Positions 8,670 through 17,188 of a stretch of DNA of 54,624 bases are shown piece after piece. Origin of the DNA: Gammaproteobacteria bacterium (GTDB lineage: Bacteria; Pseudomonadota; Gammaproteobacteria; Magnimaribacterales; D2472); NCBI GenBank assembly GCA_002721465.1, contig PBKO01000011.1, positions 6,332-60,955 on the forward strand, in the 5' to 3' direction. The notes under the pieces are model-generated. The model saw nothing but the letters and a program-made list of their open reading frames with translations. It did no database searches and was not told where the DNA came from. A program made the translations under genes and the position numbers. Every line of letters begins with the position of its first letter. The stretch's first letter is position 1.

Positions 8670-9836
8670 TTATAGACTCATTTGCTGCCACTTAACTGGT
8701 ACACCCTCTAGTTTGTATCTATTTGATTCTTCTCGTAATTTTTCATATTCAGTTTTTGAAGAATAGACTGTTACTATTAATGCATTTTCTTTATTTGCTG
8801 TTATTCGAAGCACCCTTCCCATTCGTTGTATTCTCTGTCTTTTTGATGATGAGGCGCTTAAAATCATTGCTCCATCTGCTTCAGGCATATCAAAACCCTC
8901 ATCAAGGGCTGTGCAACTAACCAAAACATTTAATTTACCTGATTTAAAATTCTCAAGATTCTCTTGTCTTTCATCATCTTTAAGATCGGTATTATAAATA
9001 CCTGACTTAAACCCTTTTTTATTAATAATTTTATTGAATTCTTTAGCCTGTTTCTTGTTTTCGGTAAAAACAATCCAACTGTCTCTTTTATATTTCTGTA
9101 TGAGTTCTAAACCATAAGGAATTCTATTCTTAGAATTTTTTACTAATCTTGCCCTATTAAAAATAAGCATTTTCAAAGGATAGTCATTCATATCATTACC
9201 ACCAATAGTTGCTGCCCTTCTTTGGATACTCTTTGTAAATTTCTTGTATTTGTCTTCTTCTTCAGGAAGTAAAGCTGCATAGCCATAAAGAAGTTTAAAG
9301 TTAACAATTACTTCATCTTCTCTTGCATCAATATAGTCATAATCAAAAATTATGTCGCCGAGGATCTTTGTAATTATAGTGTAGAAATTATCATCATAAT
9401 CCCTTTCTGGTGTTGCAGATAATCCAAGTGTTGCGTGCCAATTATTTGTGAGCATATCTCCTCTTTTTTCAGTACCTATCTTATGACACTCATCAACAAT
9501 AAGTAACGTATTTTGACAATCAACATCATCAATAACATTTTTTAAAGAATCTATTGTAGATATACATATTTTTGTAAGTTTGTTCGTTTGTTCTCCTCCA
9601 CCATTTAGGGAGATATCTTTACTATATTCTTGAGATAGGCTCTCATACCATTGATCAAGAAGTGCAATTGAAGGGACGACAATTAAAATTAATTTTTCAG
9701 GATTTACTTCTAAATATTTTTTTATACAGTGAATGGCAAAAAATGTTTTACCACCGCCTGTTACAACTTTAATAATTCCTCTTTTTTTGACCCACCAAAG
9801 GGGGAAAGCTTTCTCCTGCCATTCCCTAAGTTTCAA
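8670..9836 (-). CDS. Minimal superfamily 2 helicase (XPB/SSL2-like)
   Basis: 388 aa, just the two RecA-like domains. Motif I is VVTGGGKTFFAIH (near residue 24), motif II IVDECHKIG, motif III LGLSATPERD, and motif VI QRIQRMGRVLR. WIVFTENKKQA marks the second domain. It resembles the COG1061 group (XPB/Rad25, RadD) but lacks their extra domains. The start codon is TTG at 9834-9836, inside the end of trpC; the last codons of trpC supply an AAGGAG ribosome site six bases upstream, which decides this start. A DNA repair role is plausible beside a photolyase gene but unproven. Confidence 0.82.
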   Translation of the reverse strand: MKLREWQEKAFPLWWVKKRGIIKVVTGGGKTFFAIHCIKKYLEVNPEKLILIVVPSIALLDQWYESLSQEYSKDISLNGGGEQTNKLTKICISTIDSLKNVIDDVDCQNTLLIVDECHKIGTEKRGDMLTNNWHATLGLSATPERDYDDNFYTIITKILGDIIFDYDYIDAREDEVIVNFKLLYGYAALLPEEEDKYKKFTKSIQRRAATIGGNDMNDYPLKMLIFNRARLVKNSKNRIPYGLELIQKYKRDSWIVFTENKKQAKEFNKIINKKGFKSGIYNTDLKDDERQENLENFKSGKLNVLVSCTALDEGFDMPEADGAMILSASSSKRQRIQRMGRVLRITANKENALIVTVYSSKTEYEKLREESNRYKLEGVPVKWQQMSL

Positions 9837-10581
9837 AGAAATCTCCTTTCATTAAACTTTCGCCTATTAAAAAAACATTAATATTATGTTCTTGAAGTAT
9901 TTCTATGTCTTTAAAACTTTTAATACCTGATTCTGCAATAAAAATGTTATTTCCTTTGAATATTTCTTTCAATTTAATAGAGTTATTAAGATCAACTTCA
10001 AAAGTTTTTAAATTTCTATTGTTAACCCCAATAAGTGCATTTGAAAATTGTTCTACTCTTGAAAGTTCATTTTCATCATGCACTTCAATGATGAAATCTA
10101 AGCCGAGTTTTTCTGCTGTTTCAGAGAATGTAAATAACTCATTATCATTCAATATAGAAGCAATAAGTAAAATACAGTCGGCTCCAATTAATTTTGATTC
10201 ATAAATTTGATACTCATCAATAATAAAATCTTTTCTTAATATAGGCAGTTTGGTTATAGCTTTTACTTGTTTAAGATATTCGATACTTCCTAAAAAATAA
10301 TCTTCTTCTGTAAGAATGGAGAGAGCTGAAGCACCAAATGATTCATATTCTTTAGCTTTCGAAATTGCGTCAAAATTTTCACTTATTACTCCTGCACTTG
10401 GAGAAGCTTTCTTTATTTCAGCGATGATTGCTTTAGATTTATTTTCTAGGTTTTTCTTGAAATTACTTTGTTCGATATTCTCAAGGTTAATTTTTGAGAG
10501 TAACTCATTGAAAGGAAGACGTAATTTTTTTTCTTCAAGTTTAGTTTTTGTATTTAAAACAATCTCGTCAAGAATATTCAT
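9826..10581 (-). CDS. trpC: Indole-3-glycerol-phosphate synthase TrpC
   Basis: 251 aa, monofunctional (not fused to trpF as in E. coli). It ring-closes CdRP to indole-3-glycerol phosphate. Visible: IIAEIKKASPSAGVI near residue 50, SILTEEDYFLGS, PILRKDFIIDEYQI, GVNNRNLKTFEVD and IAESGIKS. Its ATG overlaps the trpD stop (ATGA). trpF, trpB and trpA are not in the window, so the tryptophan pathway is split over at least two loci, as in Pseudomonas. Confidence 0.96.
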   Translation of the reverse strand: MNILDEIVLNTKTKLEEKKLRLPFNELLSKINLENIEQSNFKKNLENKSKAIIAEIKKASPSAGVISENFDAISKAKEYESFGASALSILTEEDYFLGSIEYLKQVKAITKLPILRKDFIIDEYQIYESKLIGADCILLIASILNDNELFTFSETAEKLGLDFIIEVHDENELSRVEQFSNALIGVNNRNLKTFEVDLNNSIKLKEIFKGNNIFIAESGIKSFKDIEILQEHNINVFLIGESLMKGDFFET

Positions 10582-11588
10582 GATTCGTTTGAGACTCTTA
10601 CATAACTACTTAATTTTTGTGCTGCTTGACCGCTATTCATTAAATCAAATGCCATCTCAACACCTTCACTCATTGAATTTACAATACTGGCTAAGTATAA
10701 AGCTGCTCCACTATTTAATGCGATCATATCTTGAACTGCAGATTTTTCTCCTTCAAATGCTCTATTTACATGAAGAAGACTTTCTTGAGATGAACTTGCA
10801 GAAATTTGATCAAATGAAGAGATATTTAATCCAAAATCTTTTGGTGATATTTTATATTCACTAATTTGGCCACCCTTAAGTTCTGAAATAGTGGTTTCTG
10901 AACAAATTGAAATTTCATCAAGGCCATCGTCTCCATGTACTATCATGACATGTTCCATATCAAGGTTTTTAGCAACACTAGAGAACATATTGACTAATTT
11001 TTTCTCATAGACACCCAAAACTTGTCTTCTTGCATTGCAAGGATTTGTATGTGGCCCTAACAAATTAAAAATAGTTTTATCAGCAATTTTTTGTCTTGCT
11101 GGCATAACATATTTCATTGCTTCATGATGAAGTGGCGCAAATAAGAATACAAAACCAACTTGCTCAAAAATTGATTTTAATTTTTCTCTTTCATGGCTTA
11201 TATTTGCTCCAGATTCTACAAGGAAATCTGCGCTACCTGATTTACTGGAGATAGCTTTATTTCCATGTTTTGTAATTTTAGCTCCACCCGCAGCAGCTAC
11301 AAATGAAGATGCTGTAGAACAATTAAAGGTATAAAGACCAGTTCCACCTGTTCCACAAGTATCTATATGGGTTCCATCACCTAAATTATATTTTAGTGAC
11401 TTCTCTTTCATTACAGTCGCTGCAGCTGTAACTTCAGTCTCAGTTATACCTTTTGCGTTTAATGCAATGAGAAATGATTCAATATCAGAATCTCCCACCA
11501 TACCAGTCATTATTAAATTAATAGCTTCTTGCATTTCTTCAAGATTTAAATTTTCTTTATTATTTATTTTATTTAAGAAATCTTTCAT
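10578..11588 (-). CDS. trpD: Anthranilate phosphoribosyltransferase TrpD
   Basis: 336 aa, usual length. It transfers phosphoribose from PRPP to anthranilate. The PRPP/anthranilate loop reads DTCGTGGTGLYTFNCST near residue 78, followed by KHGNKAISSKSGSADFLE-type sequence (KHGNKAISSKSGSADFL) and FAPLHHEAMKYV; FNLLGPHTNP is also present. The aspartate often found in the GTGGD variant is threonine here. ATGA overlaps on both sides with trpG and trpC show tight coupling. Confidence 0.96.
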   Translation of the reverse strand: MKDFLNKINNKENLNLEEMQEAINLIMTGMVGDSDIESFLIALNAKGITETEVTAAATVMKEKSLKYNLGDGTHIDTCGTGGTGLYTFNCSTASSFVAAAGGAKITKHGNKAISSKSGSADFLVESGANISHEREKLKSIFEQVGFVFLFAPLHHEAMKYVMPARQKIADKTIFNLLGPHTNPCNARRQVLGVYEKKLVNMFSSVAKNLDMEHVMIVHGDDGLDEISICSETTISELKGGQISEYKISPKDFGLNISSFDQISASSSQESLLHVNRAFEGEKSAVQDMIALNSGAALYLASIVNSMSEGVEMAFDLMNSGQAAQKLSSYVRVSNES

Positions 11589-12151
11589 GCTTTTTTTATA
11601 AAGTTCTCTATAAGCCTCATGCCATTATTTGTATCGATTGATTCAGGATGGAATTGAACACCATAAATTGGTTTTTCAACATGTTCAACTGCCATTATTA
11701 TTTCTTCATCATCACTTAAAGTTGCAGTTATCTTTAATTCATTTGGAAGAGTTTTTTTCTCTATTATAAGACTATGGTATCTAACAACTTTATAGGAGCT
11801 TTCAATTTGATCAAAAATTAAACTTCCATCGTGATCTATATTTGAAGTTTTTCCATGAAAAATTTTAGGTGCCTTAATAATATTTCCACCGAAAGCTGCT
11901 CCAATTGCTTGATGTCCCAAACAAACACCTAGTATTGGAACTTTTGCTTTCTGTATTAGTTCAATCGATATCCCTGCCTCTTTTGGTGTGCAAGGCCCTG
12001 GAGATATAACTATTTTTTCAGGACTATGATCAATGATTTCAGACACAGTCATTTCATCATTTCTTATGACTTTAATGTTTTTTTCGATGTCACCGATATA
12101 GTGAACCAAGTTATAAGTGAAACTATCATAATTATCTATAACAATAATCAT
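11585..12151 (-). CDS. trpG: Anthranilate synthase component II (glutamine amidotransferase)
   Basis: 188 aa from the ATG at 12151, whose product starts MIIVIDNYDSFTYNLV, the conserved TrpG/PabA N-terminus. An upstream in-frame start at 12208 is inside trpE and rejected. The class I amidotransferase triad is visible: nucleophile C77 in GVCLGHQAIG, and the His/Glu pair in VQFHPES. It supplies ammonia from glutamine to TrpE. It probably also serves aminodeoxychorismate synthase, but no pabB is visible here. ATGA overlaps with both trpE and trpD. Confidence 0.95.
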   Translation of the reverse strand: MIIVIDNYDSFTYNLVHYIGDIEKNIKVIRNDEMTVSEIIDHSPEKIVISPGPCTPKEAGISIELIQKAKVPILGVCLGHQAIGAAFGGNIIKAPKIFHGKTSNIDHDGSLIFDQIESSYKVVRYHSLIIEKKTLPNELKITATLSDDEEIIMAVEHVEKPIYGVQFHPESIDTNNGMRLIENFIKKA

Positions 12152-13614
12152 GAAATCATCTCCATAGCATCCAAGAACACTTTTGATTTTTGTATGCATT
12201 CCTGCCATTCTTTTTCAGGATCTGAATCTGCGACTATTCCAGCACCTGCTCCAACATGAATAAGATTGTCTTTAATGACTGCAGTTCTTATTGCAATAGC
12301 CGTATCAATATTTCCATTCCATGAGATATAACCTATTGCACCTCCATATATTCCTCGTGAACTTGGTTCAAGTTCATTGATTATTTCCATAGCACGAATC
12401 TTTGGGGCACCTGAAAGTGTTCCTGCTGGTAAAGTAGCTTTTAAAGCCTCAATGAAAGTAAGGTTTTTTGAAAGCTTTCCAACTACATTTGAGACTATAT
12501 GCATAACATGAGAGTATCTCTCAATTATCATTTTTTCAGTCAGCTTTACACTTCCAATTTCTGAAACTCTACCAACATCATTTCTACCAAGATCAATTAA
12601 CATTAGATGTTCTGCTAATTCTTTAGGATCACTTAATAAGTCAAGTTCGTTTTTTTTATCTTCATCCTCATTTGTGCCTCTTTTTCTTGTTCCTGCAATA
12701 GGCCTTAAAGTAATTTCATCGTTTTCTAGTCTCACTAAAATTTCTGGAGAAGACCCAACAACTTCACATTCGTCAAGATTTAAATAATACATATAAGGAG
12801 ATGGATTTAGCTTTCTAAGAGCAGAATATAATTCAAAAGAATCACCCTCAAATGACTTATAAAAATCTTGGGCCAATACAACCTGCATTACATCGCCTTC
12901 TTTAATATATTCCTTTACTCTTTTTACAGCACCTATATATTCATTTTTTGTAAAATTTGATGAATATTCTAATTGTCCCGAAATATCCGAATGCTCTATT
13001 TCTCTATACTGACTTGATGAGTCAATGCTGTTTTGAATTTCATCAATTTCTTTTTGTGCATCTTCATATGAGATTTTTTGAGGATCAGCGTTGTAAATTG
13101 CCTGCATAGTTTGATTAAAATTATCATAAACAATTAACTTTTCAGATTTAACTAAATAAATATCTGGCATATCCTCTTCAAATTTTGATTCTTTCTTTGG
13201 AAGATTATTAATTTTTGCCTCAGCATATTTTGCACTTTCATATGCAAAAAAACCTACATATCCACCATAAAATCTTGGCATATCTTTCAAATTGGGTGAC
13301 TTATGAATACCTATTATTTTTTTTAATTCATTAAGAGGTTCATTTGATTCAATTTCATTAATGCCAAGTTCGTTTTTGATTTCAATTTTTTTATCAGATA
13401 CTTTGATAGTATCTTTACAATCCAATCCAATTATTGAGAATTGTGCCCACTTCTCACCTCCCTCAATTGATTCGAGTAAAAAAGTGTTTCGTTTATTCTT
13501 AATTTTAGAAAAAACCTTAATTGGTGAATCTAAATCAAGATCTATAGTCTTTACTAATGGGATAATATTGAAACCATTTTCGCTAAATTCTATGTATTCT
13601 TCTTTACTTATCAT
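12148..13614 (-). CDS. trpE: Anthranilate synthase component I
   Basis: 488 aa. It converts chorismate to anthranilate with TrpG. The N-terminal feedback-sensing element LLES is at residues 46-49, so tryptophan inhibition is likely. The chorismate-binding domain shows EGDVMQVVLAQDF, RPIAGTRKRGTNEDED, LIDLGRNDVGRVSEIG, PAGTLSGAPKIRAMEII and RGIYGGAIGYI. It overlaps the DUF192 gene upstream by 11 bp, leaving no room for a trp leader peptide or attenuator, so control by attenuation at this point is unlikely. The rpe-trpE neighbourhood is seen in Pseudomonas, where gph lies between them. Confidence 0.96.
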   Translation of the reverse strand: MISKEEYIEFSENGFNIIPLVKTIDLDLDSPIKVFSKIKNKRNTFLLESIEGGEKWAQFSIIGLDCKDTIKVSDKKIEIKNELGINEIESNEPLNELKKIIGIHKSPNLKDMPRFYGGYVGFFAYESAKYAEAKINNLPKKESKFEEDMPDIYLVKSEKLIVYDNFNQTMQAIYNADPQKISYEDAQKEIDEIQNSIDSSSQYREIEHSDISGQLEYSSNFTKNEYIGAVKRVKEYIKEGDVMQVVLAQDFYKSFEGDSFELYSALRKLNPSPYMYYLNLDECEVVGSSPEILVRLENDEITLRPIAGTRKRGTNEDEDKKNELDLLSDPKELAEHLMLIDLGRNDVGRVSEIGSVKLTEKMIIERYSHVMHIVSNVVGKLSKNLTFIEALKATLPAGTLSGAPKIRAMEIINELEPSSRGIYGGAIGYISWNGNIDTAIAIRTAVIKDNLIHVGAGAGIVADSDPEKEWQECIQKSKVFLDAMEMIS

Positions 13615-14053
13615 TAGATAAAATTGTTTTAATTTTTATTACGTCTCCAATTTCAATTTTGTTTTCTTCAAACCAACCAGAATTAACTTCTAATGCATAT
13701 TTCGCTGCTTTATTTGAGCAAACTGAATTTTTTGAAAGTGGAACCATATCATATATTCCAATAACTTTACCTCTCTTATTTAAATAACCAACGCTTAAAG
13801 GTATTAAAGTATTTTTCATCCACATGCATTGTTTTTTTTCATATGGCCAAACAAAAAACATTCCATAATTATCTGGAATTGATTTTTTATACATAAGTCC
13901 TTTTTTTCTATCCTCAAATTTTGAAACGACTTGAATTTCATCCAGATAATCATAAATATCAACATCTTTTGATGCATCAAGATGATTTACATAGAGTAAA
14001 AATATTAGATACTTAAATGATTTTTGAACGAAGTTCAAATATTGTTTGCTCAT
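13604..14053 (-). CDS. DUF192 family exported protein
   Basis: 149 aa from the ATG at 14053. Residues about 8-25 ([16 protein letters not shown]) form a signal-peptide-like hydrophobic stretch. The mature part has DUF192 hallmarks: [35 protein letters not shown], and [18 protein letters not shown]. Family function is unknown; members are small beta proteins often exported. The start overlaps the rpe end by 41 bp; a TTG at 14038 would reduce that to 26 bp and keep the signal. The longer 165-residue form starting at 14101 adds only rpe shadow sequence. It occupies the position of gph between rpe and trpE. Confidence 0.82.
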   Translation of the reverse strand: MSKQYLNFVQKSFKYLIFLLYVNHLDASKDVDIYDYLDEIQVVSKFEDRKKGLMYKKSIPDNYGMFFVWPYEKKQCMWMKNTLIPLSVGYLNKRGKVIGIYDMVPLSKNSVCSNKAAKYALEVNSGWFEENKIEIGDVIKIKTILSNDK

Positions 14054-14681
14054 AATTTTCTGTATTGAATATTGCTGAGCCGGCAACAAATGTATCCGCA
14101 CCAGCTTCTGATGCTAAACCAATGGTTTCTTTGTTAATTCCACCATCAACTTCAAGACGAATATCTCTTCCTGAATTATCTATCATCTTTCTAACTTGAG
14201 CGATTTTTTCTAAGGAGTTGTGGATAAATGATTGCCCACCAAATCCAGGATTAACACTCATTATTAAAACTAAGTCTAAGTCATCTAATACGCTCTCAAG
14301 AGTATTTAATGGTGTTGCAGGATTATAGACTAACCCAGCCTTGCAACCTTTATCTTTAATAGCATGAATTGATCTGTGTATATGTTTGGAAGCTTCAGGG
14401 TGAAAACTTATCAAGTCCGCACCAGCTTTTATAAAATTTTGAGCTAAATCATCAACCGGATCAATCATTAAGTGAACATCTATGAACTCTTTTATTCCAT
14501 ATTTTCTTAATGCTTCGCAGACCATTGGACCAATTGTTAAATTTGGAACATAGTGATTATCCATAACATCGAAATGAACCCAATCTGCTCCAGCATCAAG
14601 AACATTCCTTACTTCTTCACCTAATCTTGCAAAATCTGAGGCTAATATTGAAGGCGCAATTATGTAATTTTGATCACTCAT
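14013..14681 (-). CDS. rpe: Ribulose-phosphate 3-epimerase Rpe
   Basis: 222 aa, normal length. TIM-barrel metal-dependent epimerase linking ribulose-5-P and xylulose-5-P in the pentose phosphate pathway. Motifs: [47 protein letters not shown] and [11 protein letters not shown], holding the metal-binding His/Asp residues. It lies 3 bp after murU and overlaps the DUF192 gene. Confidence 0.97.
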   Translation of the reverse strand: MSDQNYIIAPSILASDFARLGEEVRNVLDAGADWVHFDVMDNHYVPNLTIGPMVCEALRKYGIKEFIDVHLMIDPVDDLAQNFIKAGADLISFHPEASKHIHRSIHAIKDKGCKAGLVYNPATPLNTLESVLDDLDLVLIMSVNPGFGGQSFIHNSLEKIAQVRKMIDNSGRDIRLEVDGGINKETIGLASEAGADTFVAGSAIFNTENYEQTIFELRSKII

Positions 14682-14684
14682 ATG

Positions 14685-15359
14685 CTAATTCTCTTCGTTA
14701 TGAAGAGTATTGGCAAGCTTTAAACGATCTTGAGTGCCAACATCAATCCAAAATTCGGACGACTTATGAGCAGTAACTTTGCCATTATTTATGTACTTTG
14801 GTAAAACACCTTTCCACATGTTAAAGGTTTCGATATCAAAGACATTTTCATTAAAAATAATTGGATTTATTAGAGATATGCCGCTCCAAGTTAGTTCATT
14901 TAATCCATCTTGCACTTCAACCATGTTCTCATTTTTTATTGAAAAATCTCCATTCCTATTATGATCTGGATTTGGAACACCAATCAAATGTGCTGCTTCA
15001 GTTGTTTTTGGCAAGTTCATGAAGCTAATGCAATGATAGATGTCAGAATTTATTAATAAAAAGGGCTCATCTCCCAAAATATTGAGGGCCTTTAAAACAC
15101 CACCACCAGTTCCAAGTGGCCTTTCCTCAAAAGAAAATAAAATATTATTTTTCGGGAATTTTTCTTTAACATGACCTTCAATTAACTTTGATAAATGAGA
15201 AACATTAATAACAATCTCTGAAAACCCACTTTCAAGTAAATTATTGATATTACGCTCTATCAGAGTTTTATTTCCAACCTTAAGAAGTGGTTTAGGAGTA
15301 TCTTTGGTAAGAGGTAAAAGCCTTTTGCCATAACCTGCAGCTAAAATCATTGCTTTCAT
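14685..15359 (-). CDS. murU: N-acetylmuramate-1-phosphate uridylyltransferase MurU
   Basis: 224 aa. The N-terminus MKAMILAAGYGKRLLPLT with KDTPKPLL is the nucleotide-binding signature of sugar-phosphate nucleotidyltransferases, and length plus ERPLGTGGGVLKAL, LINSDIYH and FWIDVGTQDRL match Pseudomonas MurU. With AmgK it makes UDP-MurNAc from recycled MurNAc, bypassing MurA/MurB, the fosfomycin target. It is coupled to amgK by an ATGA overlap (15356-15359), which strengthens the specific assignment over a generic glucose- or mannose-1-P enzyme. Confidence 0.9.
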   Translation of the reverse strand: MKAMILAAGYGKRLLPLTKDTPKPLLKVGNKTLIERNINNLLESGFSEIVINVSHLSKLIEGHVKEKFPKNNILFSFEERPLGTGGGVLKALNILGDEPFLLINSDIYHCISFMNLPKTTEAAHLIGVPNPDHNRNGDFSIKNENMVEVQDGLNELTWSGISLINPIIFNENVFDIETFNMWKGVLPKYINNGKVTAHKSSEFWIDVGTQDRLKLANTLHNEEN

Positions 15360-16309
15360 ATTTCTGAAACTCTTTTTATTAAAGTCGGGCTAATCGCATT
15401 AATTATGTATTCTTTAGAAGCATGATTTTCAGGAATCATTTGAAGTAAATTTGATAGAATCATTGGTAAATCATTTAATCTAAAACTTCGATTTTTTGTT
15501 AAATATAAATTTGATAAGGTTCCAAGAATTCTTAAGTTTCTTTGGATAGTGCCCCATCTTAAAAACTCAAAGAAATCATCTTCAGAACAGTCTAATTTAA
15601 CTTTTTTTGAATAGAATTTTAATAAGTCTTTTGTAGCACAAAGGTCTACTTCATGATAATGATCAACCAAAATACCAGCCAGATCTATTCCTATTGGTCC
15701 AATTCTCATATCTTGGAAATCAATTATTGTTAATTCATTATTATCTAAAATGAGATTTCTCCTCTCAAAGTCAAAATGACAATTTACCCATGGATGCTCA
15801 AAAAGACAATTTAATGTTGTGGTAATAAGATTATCAATTGAGGAATTTACATTCACATTTAAAAAATTTCTACAAAAAGCATCTTTGAATAAATTCATTT
15901 GCCTTAGAAGTTCTTCTTTAGTGAATTTATTTATATTATTAATTGAACAATTTTGTATTGCAGAAAGCATTTGTAAGGAACTTTTTAGCAATTCATTCTT
16001 ATTATCTTCATCTAAAATTGAAAGAAGATCTCCATCTCCTAAATCATGCTGAATAGTTACGCCTAAGGCTTTATTATGATGAACTATTTTTGAGCAACTG
16101 ATGTTGTTTTTAATGAGTTCTTCAGAAATTGCTATAAACTTTAAATGATCTCCTTTTGAGGGATTTAAATAACACAACACCATAGAATTATTATCTGCAT
16201 CGATAATTCTCCAATACTCTCTACCACTTGCTTCGAGTTTCAATGAGGATGCTTTAACAGCATGAAAGTTACATTTTTTACTTAGAATTATTACTTCTTC
16301 TTCTTTCAA
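15356..16309 (-). CDS. amgK: Anomeric sugar kinase AmgK (phosphotransferase fold)
   Basis: 317 aa. Aminoglycoside-phosphotransferase-type kinase: the catalytic loop is CHFDFERRNLIL (HxDxxxxN) near residue 180 and the metal site IIDFQDMRIGPIGIDL. AmgK phosphorylates MurNAc and GlcNAc at the anomeric carbon; MurU then uses the product. The assignment rests on the amgK-murU pairing and closeness to lptD-surA, the same arrangement as in Pseudomonas putida. The N-terminal ATP-binding half is weakly conserved, as usual. It starts directly after the SDR gene stop (16310). Confidence 0.85.
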   Translation of the reverse strand: MKEEEVIILSKKCNFHAVKASSLKLEASGREYWRIIDADNNSMVLCYLNPSKGDHLKFIAISEELIKNNISCSKIVHHNKALGVTIQHDLGDGDLLSILDEDNKNELLKSSLQMLSAIQNCSINNINKFTKEELLRQMNLFKDAFCRNFLNVNVNSSIDNLITTTLNCLFEHPWVNCHFDFERRNLILDNNELTIIDFQDMRIGPIGIDLAGILVDHYHEVDLCATKDLLKFYSKKVKLDCSEDDFFEFLRWGTIQRNLRILGTLSNLYLTKNRSFRLNDLPMILSNLLQMIPENHASKEYIINAISPTLIKRVSEI

Positions 16310-17167
16310 CTAACTATTTTTAATTTCCTCAGGCAATGGTGTGTCATCTGGAACAAAAAAATCTGGCATTAACTCTCCAAATGGAGCAGAAGCATATTTT
16401 GAAAAATCTTTCACCCCGGCTTCATATAAAACCATATCGTCAATACAGAAATTTCCAGTGAATTCTTTAGAGCTCTTTGTAAGAATTTCATATGCTGAGT
16501 CGGCCATGATTTCTACATTTCTAGATAATTTCATTATCTCATCTCCACCTAGATGATTTTGTACAGCAGCAGTAGCAATTGCAGTTCTTGGCCAAAGCGC
16601 ATTAACCGCTATACCGAATTCTTTAAATTCTTCTGCCATACCTAAAACACACATACTCATAGTGTACTTAGCCATTGTGTAAGCAACAGTTCCTGAGAAC
16701 CACTTCGAATGCATATCAAGTGGTGGTGCAAGATTTAAAATATGAGGATTAGAGGCTTTCTTCAAATGTGGTAAACAATATTTGCTTACCATATAAGTAC
16801 CTCTGCCATTAATTTGATGCATAAGGTCATATCTTTTCATCTCTGTATCAGTCACATTTGTTAATTGAATTGCAGATGCATTATTAATACATATATCAAT
16901 ACCTCCAAAATGATCAACAGTTTGATTGATAGCATCCCTGACATTATCTTCGTTTCTGATGTCACAGATAACAGGTAAAGCTTCACCACCTACTTCAACT
17001 ATCTCATCTGCTGCTGTATAAATAGTTCCAGGAAGTTTTGGATGAGGTTCAGCAGTCTTGGCGGCAATAGCAACTTTTGCACCATCCTCGGCTGCTTTTT
17101 TTACCATTGCAAGTCCAATCCCTCTGCTTCCACCAGATATAAAAATAACTTTATCTTTTAAACTCAT
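16310..17167 (-). CDS. HSDL2-like short-chain dehydrogenase
   Basis: 285 aa. Rossmann motif SGGSRGIG (residues 11-18), then AAKTAEPHPKLPGTIYTAAD, INNASAI, WPRTAI and FTGNFCIDD. These segments match the SDR domain of eukaryotic HSDL2 closely, without its C-terminal SCP2 sterol-carrier domain. HSDL2 is linked to peroxisomal/mitochondrial lipid metabolism; substrate unknown. Y163 and K167 of the YxxxK motif are present (YTMAK), but the residue aligned with the catalytic serine (LNISPP in HSDL2, as I recall) is A147 in LNLAPP. It lies 21 bp after another SDR gene and directly before amgK. Confidence 0.82.
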   Translation of the reverse strand: MSLKDKVIFISGGSRGIGLAMVKKAAEDGAKVAIAAKTAEPHPKLPGTIYTAADEIVEVGGEALPVICDIRNEDNVRDAINQTVDHFGGIDICINNASAIQLTNVTDTEMKRYDLMHQINGRGTYMVSKYCLPHLKKASNPHILNLAPPLDMHSKWFSGTVAYTMAKYTMSMCVLGMAEEFKEFGIAVNALWPRTAIATAAVQNHLGGDEIMKLSRNVEIMADSAYEILTKSSKEFTGNFCIDDMVLYEAGVKDFSKYASAPFGELMPDFFVPDDTPLPEEIKNS

Positions 17168-17188
17168 AATTTTTCCTCATAATTATTA

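Noticed and set aside
10316-10864. 182-codon open frame on the plus strand opposite trpC and trpD
   Set aside because: It lies wholly antisense to two well-supported genes, has no recognisable motif, and spans their junction; it is a shadow of AT-rich coding on the other strand.
12121-13614. Search for a trp leader peptide or attenuator before trpE
   Set aside because: trpE overlaps the preceding gene by 11 bp and nothing tryptophan-rich with alternative hairpins is visible.
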